A stretch of 64,000 bases of DNA from Ideonella livida (GTDB lineage Bacteria > Pseudomonadota > Gammaproteobacteria > Burkholderiales > Burkholderiaceae_C): NCBI RefSeq assembly GCF_010499455.1, contig NZ_JAAGOH010000008.1, positions 62,001 to 126,000 on the forward strand. The letters are read 5' to 3'. The notes below the pieces were generated by a model. The model saw only the letters and a program-made list of their open reading frames with translations, was not told where the DNA came from and searched no databases. The position numbers and the translations under genes were made by a program. The stretch's first letter is position 1. Each line of letters starts with the position of its first letter. This document shows, piece by piece, positions 17,926-27,040 of the stretch.

Positions 17926-20900
17926 CGCACCTCCAGCCGGCCCCAGGGCGAGGCGTTCTCGGTGGCCTTGGCCTCCGGTTCGTAGACCCGCCAGAGCCGG
18001 GCCGGGGGCAGCTGGAACACCCCGCGTTGGGAAAAGCGCAGCAGGTGCCGCACCGTCACGGTTTGTTGGGCGGGCAACACGTCCAGCGGCACGCCGTAGC
18101 CACCGTCTACCGGCTGGGCGGTCGCAGCCTCCAGCGGGCGCCAGGCGGGCTCGGCAGACTTGCCGGCCGGCAGGTCCAGTCCCCAGGTGGAGGTTTCCAC
18201 CGCGGCGCCGGGCGGCAACGCCACCTGCAGCAGCGCCCAGCGTAGGCGCGGGCCGGTGGCCCGCAACTGCACCTCGTCCAGGTACAGGGCATTGGCATCC
18301 AGCGGGCTGCCCGGGCTCACGGGTTGCAGGCTGACCTGTCGTCGCGTGCTGGCCAGCGGGGTGGGGGGCGGGCCGGCGGGATTGGGGGCTTCCGCCTCAT
18401 CCGCCGTGGCCTGCTCCGCCGGGTGGGGGCGGGTGGTGACCTTATAGAGCCGGCGCTGGAGTTGGACGGGCAGCGCGGGCGCTGTCGTCGGGACCAGCGC
18501 GCTGTCGAAGCGCAGGAAGGCGTGGCGAGCACTGCCGGCGGCTGCAAGCTGAGCCGGCAAGGCGGCCCCGGGTGCCAGCCGGTACTGGGGCTGACCCCAG
18601 GCCGAGGTCTGGGCCAGTGGCTGCCAGGGGGCCGGCAGGTTGGGCACTGCCAGCCGGCCCGCGGCCAGCAGTGAGCCCCCTGCGGCCGGCAGGTTCGCGC
18701 GGGCGTTGGGGGGGCCACCCAGGGCGGTGTGCAGCCACCCCAGGGCCAGGGCCCGGTCCGGGCCGGCTAGTTCGCCACGCACGCGGCCTAGCAGCGCCAG
18801 CGCGCGCTGGCGGGCCGTGGTGGCGCTGTTCCAACCCAGGCCGGGGCCGGCCAATGCCAACAGGGCCTGCGCCAGGGGCTGCGGACTGGCCGCCAGGCGT
18901 CCGGCCGCAGCCAGGGCTGGCGCTGGCGGGGCGGCGTTGCCGCCCGCAATGCTTGACCGCCGTATGGTGTGGGTGGCCAGCACCCAGGCCATGTCGCGGG
19001 CCTCGGGATCGGCAGCATCGGCCAGTACCAGACTGTGCTGGCCAGGCCGGATGCGCGGCGTGGCTGGCGCCCGGGCGGCGCCAGCCTGCAGATCGTCCAG
19101 CAGGGCGGCCTGCAGGCTTTGCACCGGCAGGCCCATCTGCGCCATCCAATCCAGCGCCAGGGCGCGTTGCAGCGGTGGCAGCTGCGGTGCGGCCTTGGCA
19201 TAGACCTCCAGCAGCCGCTGCCAATGCGCTGGCGGCAGCGGCTGCTGCAGCGCCTGGCTGGCCCGCCAGTCGGCGTGGTAGGCATAAAGGGTCAGGAAGG
19301 GGTCGGGGGCCATGTGCCGGCCCCACCACGCGAAGCGGGCCTGGGGGCTGGCCAGCTGGGCCAGACGCAGCCGCCCGCCCGCCAGCCGCTGGGTGAGCCA
19401 GGGGGCCAGCGCTTCCTGGCCCGGGGTCAGGTGCTCCAGGGCCAGGGTCAGGGGCAGCAGGCGGCTGGCGGTCTGCTCCACCCCGCCCCAGGGCAGGTCC
19501 ACCAGCTCGTCGATCCACCGGCTGAAGGCGCCGGCGGCCGGATCGGCGCTGAGGGTCAGCCGCAAGTTATGGGCGTCGGGCGGTAAGGCCAGCGGTACCG
19601 GGCCCTGGCTCAGGTCCAGCACCAGCTCTCGGGGGGCGGCCCACCCAGGCGCCTGTCGCCGCAGGCGCGGCTGCAGGCGGTCGGCCTCCACCGGCGCGCC
19701 GCTGCCTGGGGGTGTCACCCATAGGCTCAAGCTCAGGTCGGGGGCCTGCAACTGGGTGGCCTCCAGCGGCAGGTGGACAAAGTTGGCACCTGGGCGCAGC
19801 AGCAGTGGCAGGCGTCTGGGGGTGGGTCCCAGGCCGCTGACCCTCAGTTCTGCCGGACGCTCCCCAGCCTGCTGGCTGAACACGGCCACGCTGGCCTGGG
19901 CCTGGTCGCCCAGACGCTGCCAATCGGGACTGGTCCACTTCAGGTAGTAGGGCTTGTCGCTGCGCACCCAGGCGGTTTGCTGGCCGACCAGACCCTCGGC
20001 GGTCATGGCCCTGCCGGTCAGGCGCCAGCGGCTCAGGGCGTCCGGCATGACGAAGGTGAAGCGGGTGCGCCCGCTGGCGTCGGTGCGCAGCCGGGGTTGC
20101 CAGGCGGCGGTGTCCACCTCGTCGCGCCGTGGCCGCTCCTGCACCTTCAGGGCGCGTTCCGGGTGGCCGCGCTGCCCGGGCAGCTGGCCCAGCGCCTGGG
20201 TGGCCAAGTCGTAGCCGATGAAGGACAGGCTGGCGCTGGTGCGCACGTTGTTGCGTCGTGGGTGGAAGAAGAAGTCCTCGATGCTGGGGGCGATTTCCGG
20301 CTGCAGCACGTAGATCATCTCGTCGACCACGCCCACGCTGACCTCGGCGGCCACCGGCCGACCGCCGACCTGGGTGCTCACCTCCACCGCCACGGTCTCA
20401 CCGGGGGCGTAGACCGCGCGCTCGGTGCGCAGGCCCACCTGCACCCGAGCCTGTTCCACCCGCAGTCCCTGGTTCTCGAAGACCAGGGCCCCGTCCTGCA
20501 CCAGACCCACGGAGAAGGTGATGTTGGGCGCCATGGCCGCGGTGACCGGGATCTGCACCCGCCACTGGTGGGGGGTCAGGCGCTCCGTGCGCAGGCCATC
20601 ACCCCCGTCGGTCAGCAAGCTCGCGGCCTCGACGCTGTCGCGCTCCAGACTGATCAGGGCCTGCTCCACCGGGCGCGAGAAGGTGACCAGGGCCGTGGCC
20701 GTCTGCCCGGGCAGGTAGCGCGGCTGGTCCAGGGTGATGGCGATGCTGCCGGCGGGCACCTGCACGCCCGGGCCGGTGACGGTGTGGTGGCTGGCCCCCA
20801 CCAGGCGGCCGCGGGCATCCCGCAGCTGCAGGGTGTAGGTGCCGGGGCGGACCAGGTTCAAGGTGCTCTGGCCGCCGGCCGCGCTGCTGGCGGCTGCCGC

Positions 20901-22841
20901 GATGGGCTGACTGCCGCGGCTTCGGTCCTCCTGGCGCAGCCAGTCGAGTTGGACCGGGCGGGCAGGTTCAACGGCGCCGCCACCCAAGCTGATGCGGCGG
21001 CTGGGGGTCCACTGCAGCCGTACGGACTCGCCCGGTGCGGAGAACTGGCGCTCGGCCTGCAACGCCCAGGCGGCGCCGCCCCGCTCCACCAGGAGTTCCT
21101 GGTGGCCGCGAACCCGGTAGGCGGCGCCGTCGGCGGCCAGGGCCGAGAGCAGGTAGCGGCTGGCCACCTCGGCCGGTGGCAGGCTGAAGCGCGCCATGCC
21201 CTTGGCGTCGGTGGTCAGCTCAGACTGGCTGAGCTTGACGGGAAAGGCGCCCGCATAGTCCAGCTCGCCGTCGATGAGGCTGAGCTGCTGCGCGCGGGCC
21301 GACAGGCTGACCTGGGCGCCCACCACCGGACGGCCGTCGGGGTAGTGCAGTTGCAGCCGGCCGGTCACCGCTTCGCCGGTGCTGAAGTCGGGCTTGTCCG
21401 GCAGCCACTGCAATTCGAAGTGCGGCTTCTGGTAGTCGGCCACCCGGAACGCCGCCGCGTAGACCTCGTCGCGCAGGGTCAGGCGCAGCTCATAGCCGCC
21501 CGCCGGTGCGTTGGCGGGCAGGTGGAACTGGGTGTCGGCGCCACGCTGACCGCTGAAGGTGGTGCGCTGTTGGGCCACCACCTGACCGACGGGGTCCAGG
21601 GCCTGCAGCTGCAGCGGGCCGTCGGCCAGCGGCACCGAGTCGCGGGCGTTGCGGAATTCCCGACCGGTGATCTTGACCTTGACCTCGTCCCCGGGCCGGT
21701 ACAGAGGGCGGTCGGTCACCGCGTAGACCCTGGCGTTGTAGATCTCGCTGTCGTAGTAGAAGTTCTCGGAGATGAAGACGCCGCCGGCCGGGTCCTGACC
21801 GAAGACGTAGCTCTGCTCCGGAGCTGCCTTGGCCAGTCGCAGCAGGCCGCGCCCGTCGGTCTGGCCACTTTGCAGCACACCCACGCCATCGGTCCACAGC
21901 ACCCGGGTCCCCGGCACCGCCTGGGCGTTGTCCCGCCGGGCGCTCCAGACGAGCATCTGCTGGCCAGAGACCTTGGTCAAAGCGACCGTGTCGGAGACAA
22001 AAAGCAAGGTGGTCGCCCGATGCAGGCCGGCACTGGCCTCCACCAGGTACAGGCCTGGCGGCAGGCCCTGACCCTTGGCGGTCAGCGGCACCATCACATT
22101 GCCCGCTGCCGGACCGATGAAGCCGCTGCTGCTGCCCTCCAGGGCCAAACCTTCGGGTGGCGCGATGGGCCGGGCCGCATGCACCGGATAGCGAAAGCGC
22201 TGCACCAGCGGCAGACCGGGAATGGGACGGTGGCTCGGTGGCTCCTGGAAGGCGGAGGGCCGCGTCAGGTCGGCCGGCGTGCGAAGCGCCGGGGCCTGGG
22301 CGGTCACGGCCTGCCGCGCCTGCGGCGAGAACAGGTCACGCCAGGCCTGGCGCGAGCGTACCCACCAGCTGTCCCACAGGTGGGTCAGGGTGTTGGACAA
22401 GCCCTCCGGGGCTGCCGGCGCGGGTACACGCACGCGGTGCAGGTTGCGCTGCTGGCGCAGGAAGCCCAAGGCATCGGGAATCCGGTAGAGGGCAATGTCC
22501 ACGCCACCCAGCGCGGACGTGCCATGGGGGTCCTGCAGCTCCAGCCGCACTTGTGGCGGCTCCTGGCTGCCGTAGGTGGCGTCGGTCAGTAAGAAAAAGG
22601 GTTCTCCGCTGTAGGGCTGTCGTTCATTGGCCAGCGGAGATTCGGCGACGGGGGCCGGCGCGCTGGCGGGGGCGGAAGGGGCCGCGACGGCCACCGGGCC
22701 ACCCAATCCCCCAGGGTGTGGAGGCGCTGGCAGCAGGCCGGCCAGGGCCGACACCAGCAGGGCCGTGGCGGGCCCGCGCGGGCGGCCCACCAGGCGGGAA
22801 AAGGCGGGGCGGGGGGCGGCAGGGTGTGAGGTTCGGGCCAT
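17922..22841 (-). CDS. yfaS: Bacterial alpha-2-macroglobulin, YfaS/MagD type (no thioester)
   Basis: 1639 aa, secreted (hydrophobic segment at about 23-38). The MG domains carry the usual YRPGDEVKVKI motif of A2M proteins (YRPGDEV), and ASLSFIGYDLATQALGQLPG and RFTFVMPDALSRWRLTGRAM mark the alpha-2-macroglobulin domain. In the thioester domain the canonical C-x-E-Q is replaced: the sequence is W-G-G-V-E-Q with Gly1120 at the Cys position. This is the YfaS/MagD class, not the thioester-bearing YfhM class. MagD of Pseudomonas is a periplasmic protein that interacts with penicillin-binding protein 1b, so this protein probably protects or senses the envelope. Co-transcribed with yfaT upstream and yfaQ downstream. 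Confidence 0.9.
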   Translation of the reverse strand: MARTSHPAAPRPAFSRLVGRPRGPATALLVSALAGLLPAPPHPGGLGGPVAVAAPSAPASAPAPVAESPLANERQPYSGEPFFLLTDATYGSQEPPQVRLELQDPHGTSALGGVDIALYRIPDALGFLRQQRNLHRVRVPAPAAPEGLSNTLTHLWDSWWVRSRQAWRDLFSPQARQAVTAQAPALRTPADLTRPSAFQEPPSHRPIPGLPLVQRFRYPVHAARPIAPPEGLALEGSSSGFIGPAAGNVMVPLTAKGQGLPPGLYLVEASAGLHRATTLLFVSDTVALTKVSGQQMLVWSARRDNAQAVPGTRVLWTDGVGVLQSGQTDGRGLLRLAKAAPEQSYVFGQDPAGGVFISENFYYDSEIYNARVYAVTDRPLYRPGDEVKVKITGREFRNARDSVPLADGPLQLQALDPVGQVVAQQRTTFSGQRGADTQFHLPANAPAGGYELRLTLRDEVYAAAFRVADYQKPHFELQWLPDKPDFSTGEAVTGRLQLHYPDGRPVVGAQVSLSARAQQLSLIDGELDYAGAFPVKLSQSELTTDAKGMARFSLPPAEVASRYLLSALAADGAAYRVRGHQELLVERGGAAWALQAERQFSAPGESVRLQWTPSRRISLGGGAVEPARPVQLDWLRQEDRSRGSQPIAAAASSAAGGQSTLNLVRPGTYTLQLRDARGRLVGASHHTVTGPGVQVPAGSIAITLDQPRYLPGQTATALVTFSRPVEQALISLERDSVEAASLLTDGGDGLRTERLTPHQWRVQIPVTAAMAPNITFSVGLVQDGALVFENQGLRVEQARVQVGLRTERAVYAPGETVAVEVSTQVGGRPVAAEVSVGVVDEMIYVLQPEIAPSIEDFFFHPRRNNVRTSASLSFIGYDLATQALGQLPGQRGHPERALKVQERPRRDEVDTAAWQPRLRTDASGRTRFTFVMPDALSRWRLTGRAMTAEGLVGQQTAWVRSDKPYYLKWTSPDWQRLGDQAQASVAVFSQQAGERPAELRVSGLGPTPRRLPLLLRPGANFVHLPLEATQLQAPDLSLSLWVTPPGSGAPVEADRLQPRLRRQAPGWAAPRELVLDLSQGPVPLALPPDAHNLRLTLSADPAAGAFSRWIDELVDLPWGGVEQTASRLLPLTLALEHLTPGQEALAPWLTQRLAGGRLRLAQLASPQARFAWWGRHMAPDPFLTLYAYHADWRASQALQQPLPPAHWQRLLEVYAKAAPQLPPLQRALALDWMAQMGLPVQSLQAALLDDLQAGAARAPATPRIRPGQHSLVLADAADPEARDMAWVLATHTIRRSSIAGGNAAPPAPALAAAGRLAASPQPLAQALLALAGPGLGWNSATTARQRALALLGRVRGELAGPDRALALGWLHTALGGPPNARANLPAAGGSLLAAGRLAVPNLPAPWQPLAQTSAWGQPQYRLAPGAALPAQLAAAGSARHAFLRFDSALVPTTAPALPVQLQRRLYKVTTRPHPAEQATADEAEAPNPAGPPPTPLASTRRQVSLQPVSPGSPLDANALYLDEVQLRATGPRLRWALLQVALPPGAAVETSTWGLDLPAGKSAEPAWRPLEAATAQPVDGGYGVPLDVLPAQQTVTVRHLLRFSQRGVFQLPPARLWRVYEPEAKATENASPWGRLEVR

Positions 22842-22892
22842 GGGTGGCGGATGAGGCGCGTGGGGGGGGGGCCGAAGGGGGCAGGGGAGGCT

Positions 22893-23693
22893 TCAGCCCA
22901 GCAGATGCAGCCGGTGCAGGCCCACGAAGTTGGGGTTCTGGTCGTGGGGGCGCCAGCGGGTGTCCCGCCAGTCCATCAGTTGCGCCACCGGCAAGGCCCG
23001 CAGGCCGGTGTCACCTGGTGCGCGCTGATTGGCGGGCTGACCGGTGTGGTAGGCCACATAGGGTCCCAGCCACAGCATCAGGTGCTGGTCATCCCCGAAG
23101 TCGTAGAACAGCAGGTCGGCCGCCTGCGCCTGGGCGAGCTGGCGGCCCACCCGCCGGGTGTTGGCCTGCACCAGCTCGAGGGCGGTCACAAAGGCGGCGG
23201 TGCCCCCTTCGGCCCGGCGCCAGCGGTGCCGCCAAGGGGTGGCCAGGTTGGGGGCCAGGTCGGGAGGCAGTCGGCGGCCCTGCAGCCCCATGCTGCGCCG
23301 CCAGGCCATGTCATGGGGGCGCAGCGCCTCGGCCACCACAAAACGCACCAGCCCGGCGCAGTCCTGGTGGTGCCAGCGCGGACTGGGGCCCTGCTCCAGC
23401 TGTTGCCGCACCAGCACGCCGATCCAGTCGCGCAGCGCCTGGGCAGCGGCTGGCGGCAGCCGGGTGGGCACCGGGTCCGTGGCGTCCACGCGCCTTGGCG
23501 GCACGGCGGGCGCTTGCGCCCGGGCGCCGGTCAGGGGCCAGGCCAGGACCCCGGCTGGAGCCGTCCACCGGCCCAGGGTGACGCCACCTGCCAGGGAGGT
23601 GAAGTGGTGCAGGCCAGCCTGCAGCAGCCGGCGCCGGGTGGGGGGTTCGGTGCCTGGCTGGCAAGCGCAGAGGCGGAGGAGCGCAAGGGGCAT
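22893..23693 (-). CDS. yfaT: YfaT family protein (DUF1175), NlpC/P60-like
   Basis: 266 aa. TRRRLLQAGL near residue 19 resembles a twin-arginine signal, with a hydrophobic stretch after it. The core has HHQDCAGLVRFVVAEAL with Cys112 in the D-C-x-G-L-x-R-F arrangement of NlpC/P60 cysteine peptidases, and QHLMLWLGPYVAYHTG, the H-x-x-x-W strand that supplies the catalytic His. This fits DUF1175, which belongs to that superfamily. The likely role is peptidoglycan peptide cleavage or binding beside the alpha-2-macroglobulin, inferred from motifs. Eight bases separate its start from the yfaA stop; 51 bases lie before yfaS. Confidence 0.78.
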   Translation of the reverse strand: MPLALLRLCACQPGTEPPTRRRLLQAGLHHFTSLAGGVTLGRWTAPAGVLAWPLTGARAQAPAVPPRRVDATDPVPTRLPPAAAQALRDWIGVLVRQQLEQGPSPRWHHQDCAGLVRFVVAEALRPHDMAWRRSMGLQGRRLPPDLAPNLATPWRHRWRRAEGGTAAFVTALELVQANTRRVGRQLAQAQAADLLFYDFGDDQHLMLWLGPYVAYHTGQPANQRAPGDTGLRALPVAQLMDWRDTRWRPHDQNPNFVGLHRLHLLG

Positions 23694-23701
23694 GGTGCAG
23701 C

Positions 23702-25498
23702 TCAGGGCAGGCGGCCGGGCGCCGCCAGGGCCGTCCAGCGCAGTGACATCCAGCCCTGGGCGTTGGGAAGACCTTGCAGCTGCACTTGGGTAGCGGGCAG
23801 CTCAGCCAGGCGCTGCAACTGGGGGAAAAGCCGGGTCTGGGCCGCCTGACGGAAGCTGGCCTGGCGGGGGCCCAGCACCGAGAGCGACTCGGCCTGGAGC
23901 AGGCGGCTCAGTTCCGCCGGTTCCACCACGGCCAACACCGCGCCCGGTGCACCACTGGCCCCCAGGCTGTCGGCCACGCTGGGATAGCGACGGGCGACGG
24001 TATCGACCGCGCGGTCCACCAACCCCGCGTCAGGTGAGAACAGCCACCAGGGGCCGACGCGCTGCAGGGCCCAGTGGTAGGTCCCCTGGCCGGCACGACG
24101 CTGGGGCACCTGGGCAAGCGCCCGGCCGTCGCCAGTACGCAGCGCCGCCTGCTCGGGCAGCAGCCACTCGGCCAGGGCCCGCAGGGTGGCGTCGTCCGGC
24201 GCGGGGGCACTGCTGCGGGCCACCAGCAATGGCGTGTGCAGCGTGGCGCCGGCATACCAGCACACGGCGGCCGGCCCTTGCAGGCCTTGCAAGGTGCGCC
24301 GCAGCACCTCGGGCGGCCGGGGGGTATCGGCTGAGGTGCCCTGGGGGGCAGCGCCCAGCGCCTGCAGGCGCGACCAGGCCACCGGCAAGGCCGCGCAGGC
24401 GGCAGGGCTGGCCGGCAGGGCGGCCCAGGGCGGTTGCGACTGCAGGCTGGCGGGCAGCCCGCCTCCCACCCGCACACGGGTCTCCAGTACCTGCCCGCCC
24501 AGGTCCAGGCTTGCACCCAAGGCCTGCAGGCCCGGAAAGAAGTGCTGGTATTGCAGCGACAGCAACGGCCCGCGGGCCACCAGCTCATGACGACCGGGGC
24601 TGGGCTGCACCGCCTGGGCCTGCTGCCAGACGGCCTGTTCGGTGGCGCGCGGCGAGAGCAGGCGCAGCAGCACCTCGGCGGCGGCCGGGTCGGGTCCGGC
24701 CACGGGGGTGTCCGCACCGGGCGCATCGCCCGGTGCCGGGGGCGACCAGAGCAGGCCGGGATCGGACATGACCACCAGCCGGTCGCCGCGGGCGGCCAGT
24801 GCCAGCGTACGCCGCGGGCTCAGGGCCAAGGCCAGCACCGGCACGGCGGCGGCGCCGTCGGCCGGCTGCAGCTGGCCCAGGCGGCTGAGCTGCAGGTCCT
24901 GGGCCGCCAGCGGGGCCAAAGTCTGCAGCAGCCGGGTGGCTGCACCGCGCTCCATGGCCAGGGCCCAGTGGCGCAGGGCTCCGCGGTCGTCGGGCCACAT
25001 CGCCAGCTCCGCCGGGCCGTCCAGCGCCTGCTCCAGCAGCCGCTCGGGCAGACTCAAGTCGTGTTCAAAGGCCAGCCGCTTGAGGGTGCCGGCCAGGGCC
25101 AGCCGCTCTTCGTGCTCCTCGTAGTGGAAGACGAAGTCCTCGGTCAGGACGGTGCGCAGCACCGGGGCGCGGGTCAGGTCCCGGACCAAGCCCGAGAGGC
25201 TGGGCGTGGCCACCCAGGCCTGGGGCTGGCGCCAGTCCACTTGCAAGGGGTTGAGCGGACCCTGGTACTGGGCCCAGCCCTGCCGGCTGCTGCCCAGTCC
25301 CGCCAGGGCCAGGACGCCACCGGCCACCCACAACGTCCGCCGCACCCACCGCCGCTGCAGCCAGGGGCGCAGTCGAAACGGGCCACCACGGGCCGAGCGG
25401 CAGCCGGGCCGGGTGAGCAGGGGGCTGGAGAGGGCTTCGGGCTCCGCGGCGACGGAAGGGGTGGCAAGGGGCGGTTCTGGGTCCGCTAGGGTGGGCAT
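23702..25498 (-). CDS. yfaA: YfaA family protein (DUF2138), first gene of the mag/yfa operon
   Basis: 598 aa. A basic proline-rich N-terminus precedes one membrane helix (VRRTLWVAGGVLALAGLG, about 52-70), with the rest probably periplasmic. The body, beginning LNPLQVDWRQPQAWVATPSL and SGLVRDLTRAPVLRTVLTED, matches the DUF2138 family (E. coli YfaA, first member of the Pseudomonas mag operon). GGGAGA lies before the ATG. Biochemical function unknown; the conserved order yfaA-yfaT-yfaS-yfaQ-yfaP implies a complex or shared pathway. The divergent gene upstream is a lipoprotein, so the promoter of the operon lies in 25499-25754. Confidence 0.82.
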   Translation of the reverse strand: MPTLADPEPPLATPSVAAEPEALSSPLLTRPGCRSARGGPFRLRPWLQRRWVRRTLWVAGGVLALAGLGSSRQGWAQYQGPLNPLQVDWRQPQAWVATPSLSGLVRDLTRAPVLRTVLTEDFVFHYEEHEERLALAGTLKRLAFEHDLSLPERLLEQALDGPAELAMWPDDRGALRHWALAMERGAATRLLQTLAPLAAQDLQLSRLGQLQPADGAAAVPVLALALSPRRTLALAARGDRLVVMSDPGLLWSPPAPGDAPGADTPVAGPDPAAAEVLLRLLSPRATEQAVWQQAQAVQPSPGRHELVARGPLLSLQYQHFFPGLQALGASLDLGGQVLETRVRVGGGLPASLQSQPPWAALPASPAACAALPVAWSRLQALGAAPQGTSADTPRPPEVLRRTLQGLQGPAAVCWYAGATLHTPLLVARSSAPAPDDATLRALAEWLLPEQAALRTGDGRALAQVPQRRAGQGTYHWALQRVGPWWLFSPDAGLVDRAVDTVARRYPSVADSLGASGAPGAVLAVVEPAELSRLLQAESLSVLGPRQASFRQAAQTRLFPQLQRLAELPATQVQLQGLPNAQGWMSLRWTALAAPGRLP

Positions 25499-25754
25499 GG
25501 CAGTCTCCCGGAAGGGCGGCCGGTCACAGCATCAGGCCGGCCAGGGCATCATAGGCGGCCGGTCCTGCCTCGGCCCGGGCGGACAGGCCGCCGGACAAGG
25601 GGGGCATGGCCCCGTGTCAGGAGGGGATATTTCCGATGCCGATGTCCACCGTCCGCAGACTTGGCGCGTTGCGCCCCCTGGGCGCCACGTCCCTGACCGG
25701 GCTCGGCCGGCCTTCCTTTGCAAGCCCTCGCCACGTTTTGCGTCTCCATCTGCT

Positions 25755-26612
25755 GTGAACCTGTCGTCCTGTACTGCTTCGTCCTCCTTCCACCCGTCGC
25801 GCCCGTGGGCCACGCGGCTGCCTTGGGCCGCAGGTCTGGCCGTTCCCCTGTGCATGGCGCTGCTCCTGGGCGGCTGCGCCCAGGCGCCGTCAACCGGAAC
25901 CGCCCCACCCCTGCCGGACACCCCCCGCGTGGTGAGGCTCTCCCCGGACCAGGAAACACCGGCCTGGCAGCCGCTGCTGTTGCCCGGTAAGACGCCGACC
26001 CGCTATCAGCCCGACCGCAAGGAAGGTCGACCGGCTTGGCGGGCGCAGGCGGACCTGAGCGCCAGCATGTGGCGGCGCAAGCTTTACGTGGCCCCGTCCG
26101 ACCTGGGCGAGGTGCAGTTCTCGTGGTGGGTCTCCAATTTGCTGGAGGGGGCGGACCTGGCCGAGCGAGGTCAGGGGGATTCGCCGGCCCGGCTGGTCTT
26201 CGCCTTTGATGGCGACACGGGGCGGCTGGGCTTTCAGGACCGCATGATGGCCGAGATGGCCGCCACGCTGACGGGCGAGGCCATGCCTTACGCCACCTTG
26301 ATGTATGTCTGGTCCAACGGGTCGGCGCCGGAGTCGGTCATCACCAATCCGCGCACCGGCCGTGTGCGCAAGATCGTGCTGGAGTCCGGTCCTGGCCCTT
26401 TGCGCCAGTGGCGCGACTACCGGCGCAATCTGGTGGAGGATTTCCGCCGGGCCTTCGGCGAGGCCCCTGGTCCGCTGGTGGCGGTGGGCCTGATGACCGA
26501 CACCGACAACACCCGCACCCGGACCACCACCTGGTACGGTGAAGTGCAGTTGCTGGCGCCGGTGGCGGCTGGCGTCGGCGCGGCGCCCCCGGCGGTGTCG
26601 GCGCCGCACTGA
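25755..26612 (+). CDS. DUF3047 family lipoprotein
   Basis: 285 aa from a GTG start. A basic, hydrophobic leader ends in the lipobox LLLGGC-A, so the mature protein is lipid-anchored. The DUF3047 core is clear: WRRKLYVAPSDLGEVQFSWW, then ARLVFAFDGD, YVWSNGSAPESVITNPRT and WYGEVQLL. Function unknown. The ATG at 25854 would leave no n-region before the lipobox, which is why I prefer the GTG; no ribosome site separates the options clearly. Divergent from the yfaA operon; its stop lies about 60 bases before the first cobalamin riboswitch. Confidence 0.78.
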   Translation: MNLSSCTASSSFHPSRPWATRLPWAAGLAVPLCMALLLGGCAQAPSTGTAPPLPDTPRVVRLSPDQETPAWQPLLLPGKTPTRYQPDRKEGRPAWRAQADLSASMWRRKLYVAPSDLGEVQFSWWVSNLLEGADLAERGQGDSPARLVFAFDGDTGRLGFQDRMMAEMAATLTGEAMPYATLMYVWSNGSAPESVITNPRTGRVRKIVLESGPGPLRQWRDYRRNLVEDFRRAFGEAPGPLVAVGLMTDTDNTRTRTTTWYGEVQLLAPVAAGVGAAPPAVSAPH

Positions 26613-26669
26613 CCCAGCACGGCACGGGCTTATCAGCGGGCTGCAAGCCTGCAGCGGTTAACATGCACA

Positions 26670-26876
26670 CCGTTGGTGCCTGGCAGCCTGATCGTGGTCT
26701 GCCGGGGTAAACGGGAAGCAGGAAGATTCGCCTCCACGAGGCACGTCCAACCTGCGCTGCCCCCGCAACGGTAAGCGGACGGGGTGTTCACACCCTCGCT
26801 TGTGCCCCTGGTCACTGGAGCCGCCGGCTCCGGGAAGACCGCACAGGTCGATTCCGCCAGCCCGGATACCGGCCAA
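26670..26876 (+). promoter_or_regulatory. Cobalamin (AdoCbl) riboswitch controlling btuB and following genes
   Basis: Class-typical blocks occur in order: GGTGCC (26675-26680), GGGGTAAACGGGAAGC (from 26704), the B12 box GCCCCCGCAACGGTAAGC (26759-26776), CACTGG, CGGGAAGACC and CAGCCCGGATACCGGCC (26858-26874). It lies 165 bases before btuB. Binding of adenosylcobalamin is expected to lower expression of the transport and late-synthesis operon. The expression platform lies in 26877-27040; I saw no obvious T-rich terminator, so translational control is likely. Confidence 0.93.
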
Positions 26877-27040
26877 CAGGGGGTGCCCGACGCGTCAAGG
26901 CGTGCCGGGTGCCGATGTCAGCGGTCCTCTGCGGGGAAGCGGAGGGCTGCGCGGCGGTGCGCGCCGTGGTCTTTTCCTGTCTGGACGCCTTGCGCCTCAG
27001 GGGTTGCTGCCGCGCCGCCTTGTCCGGAAAGTGTTCTCCC

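Noticed and set aside
19773-22592. 939-codon plus-strand frame opposite yfaS
   Set aside because: It mirrors the alpha-2-macroglobulin gene; no motif, no ribosome site, and yfaS is clearly the coding strand.
25152-25754. N-terminal extension of the DUF3047 lipoprotein into the yfaA gene
   Set aside because: The extension lies antisense to yfaA and would destroy the lipoprotein signal.
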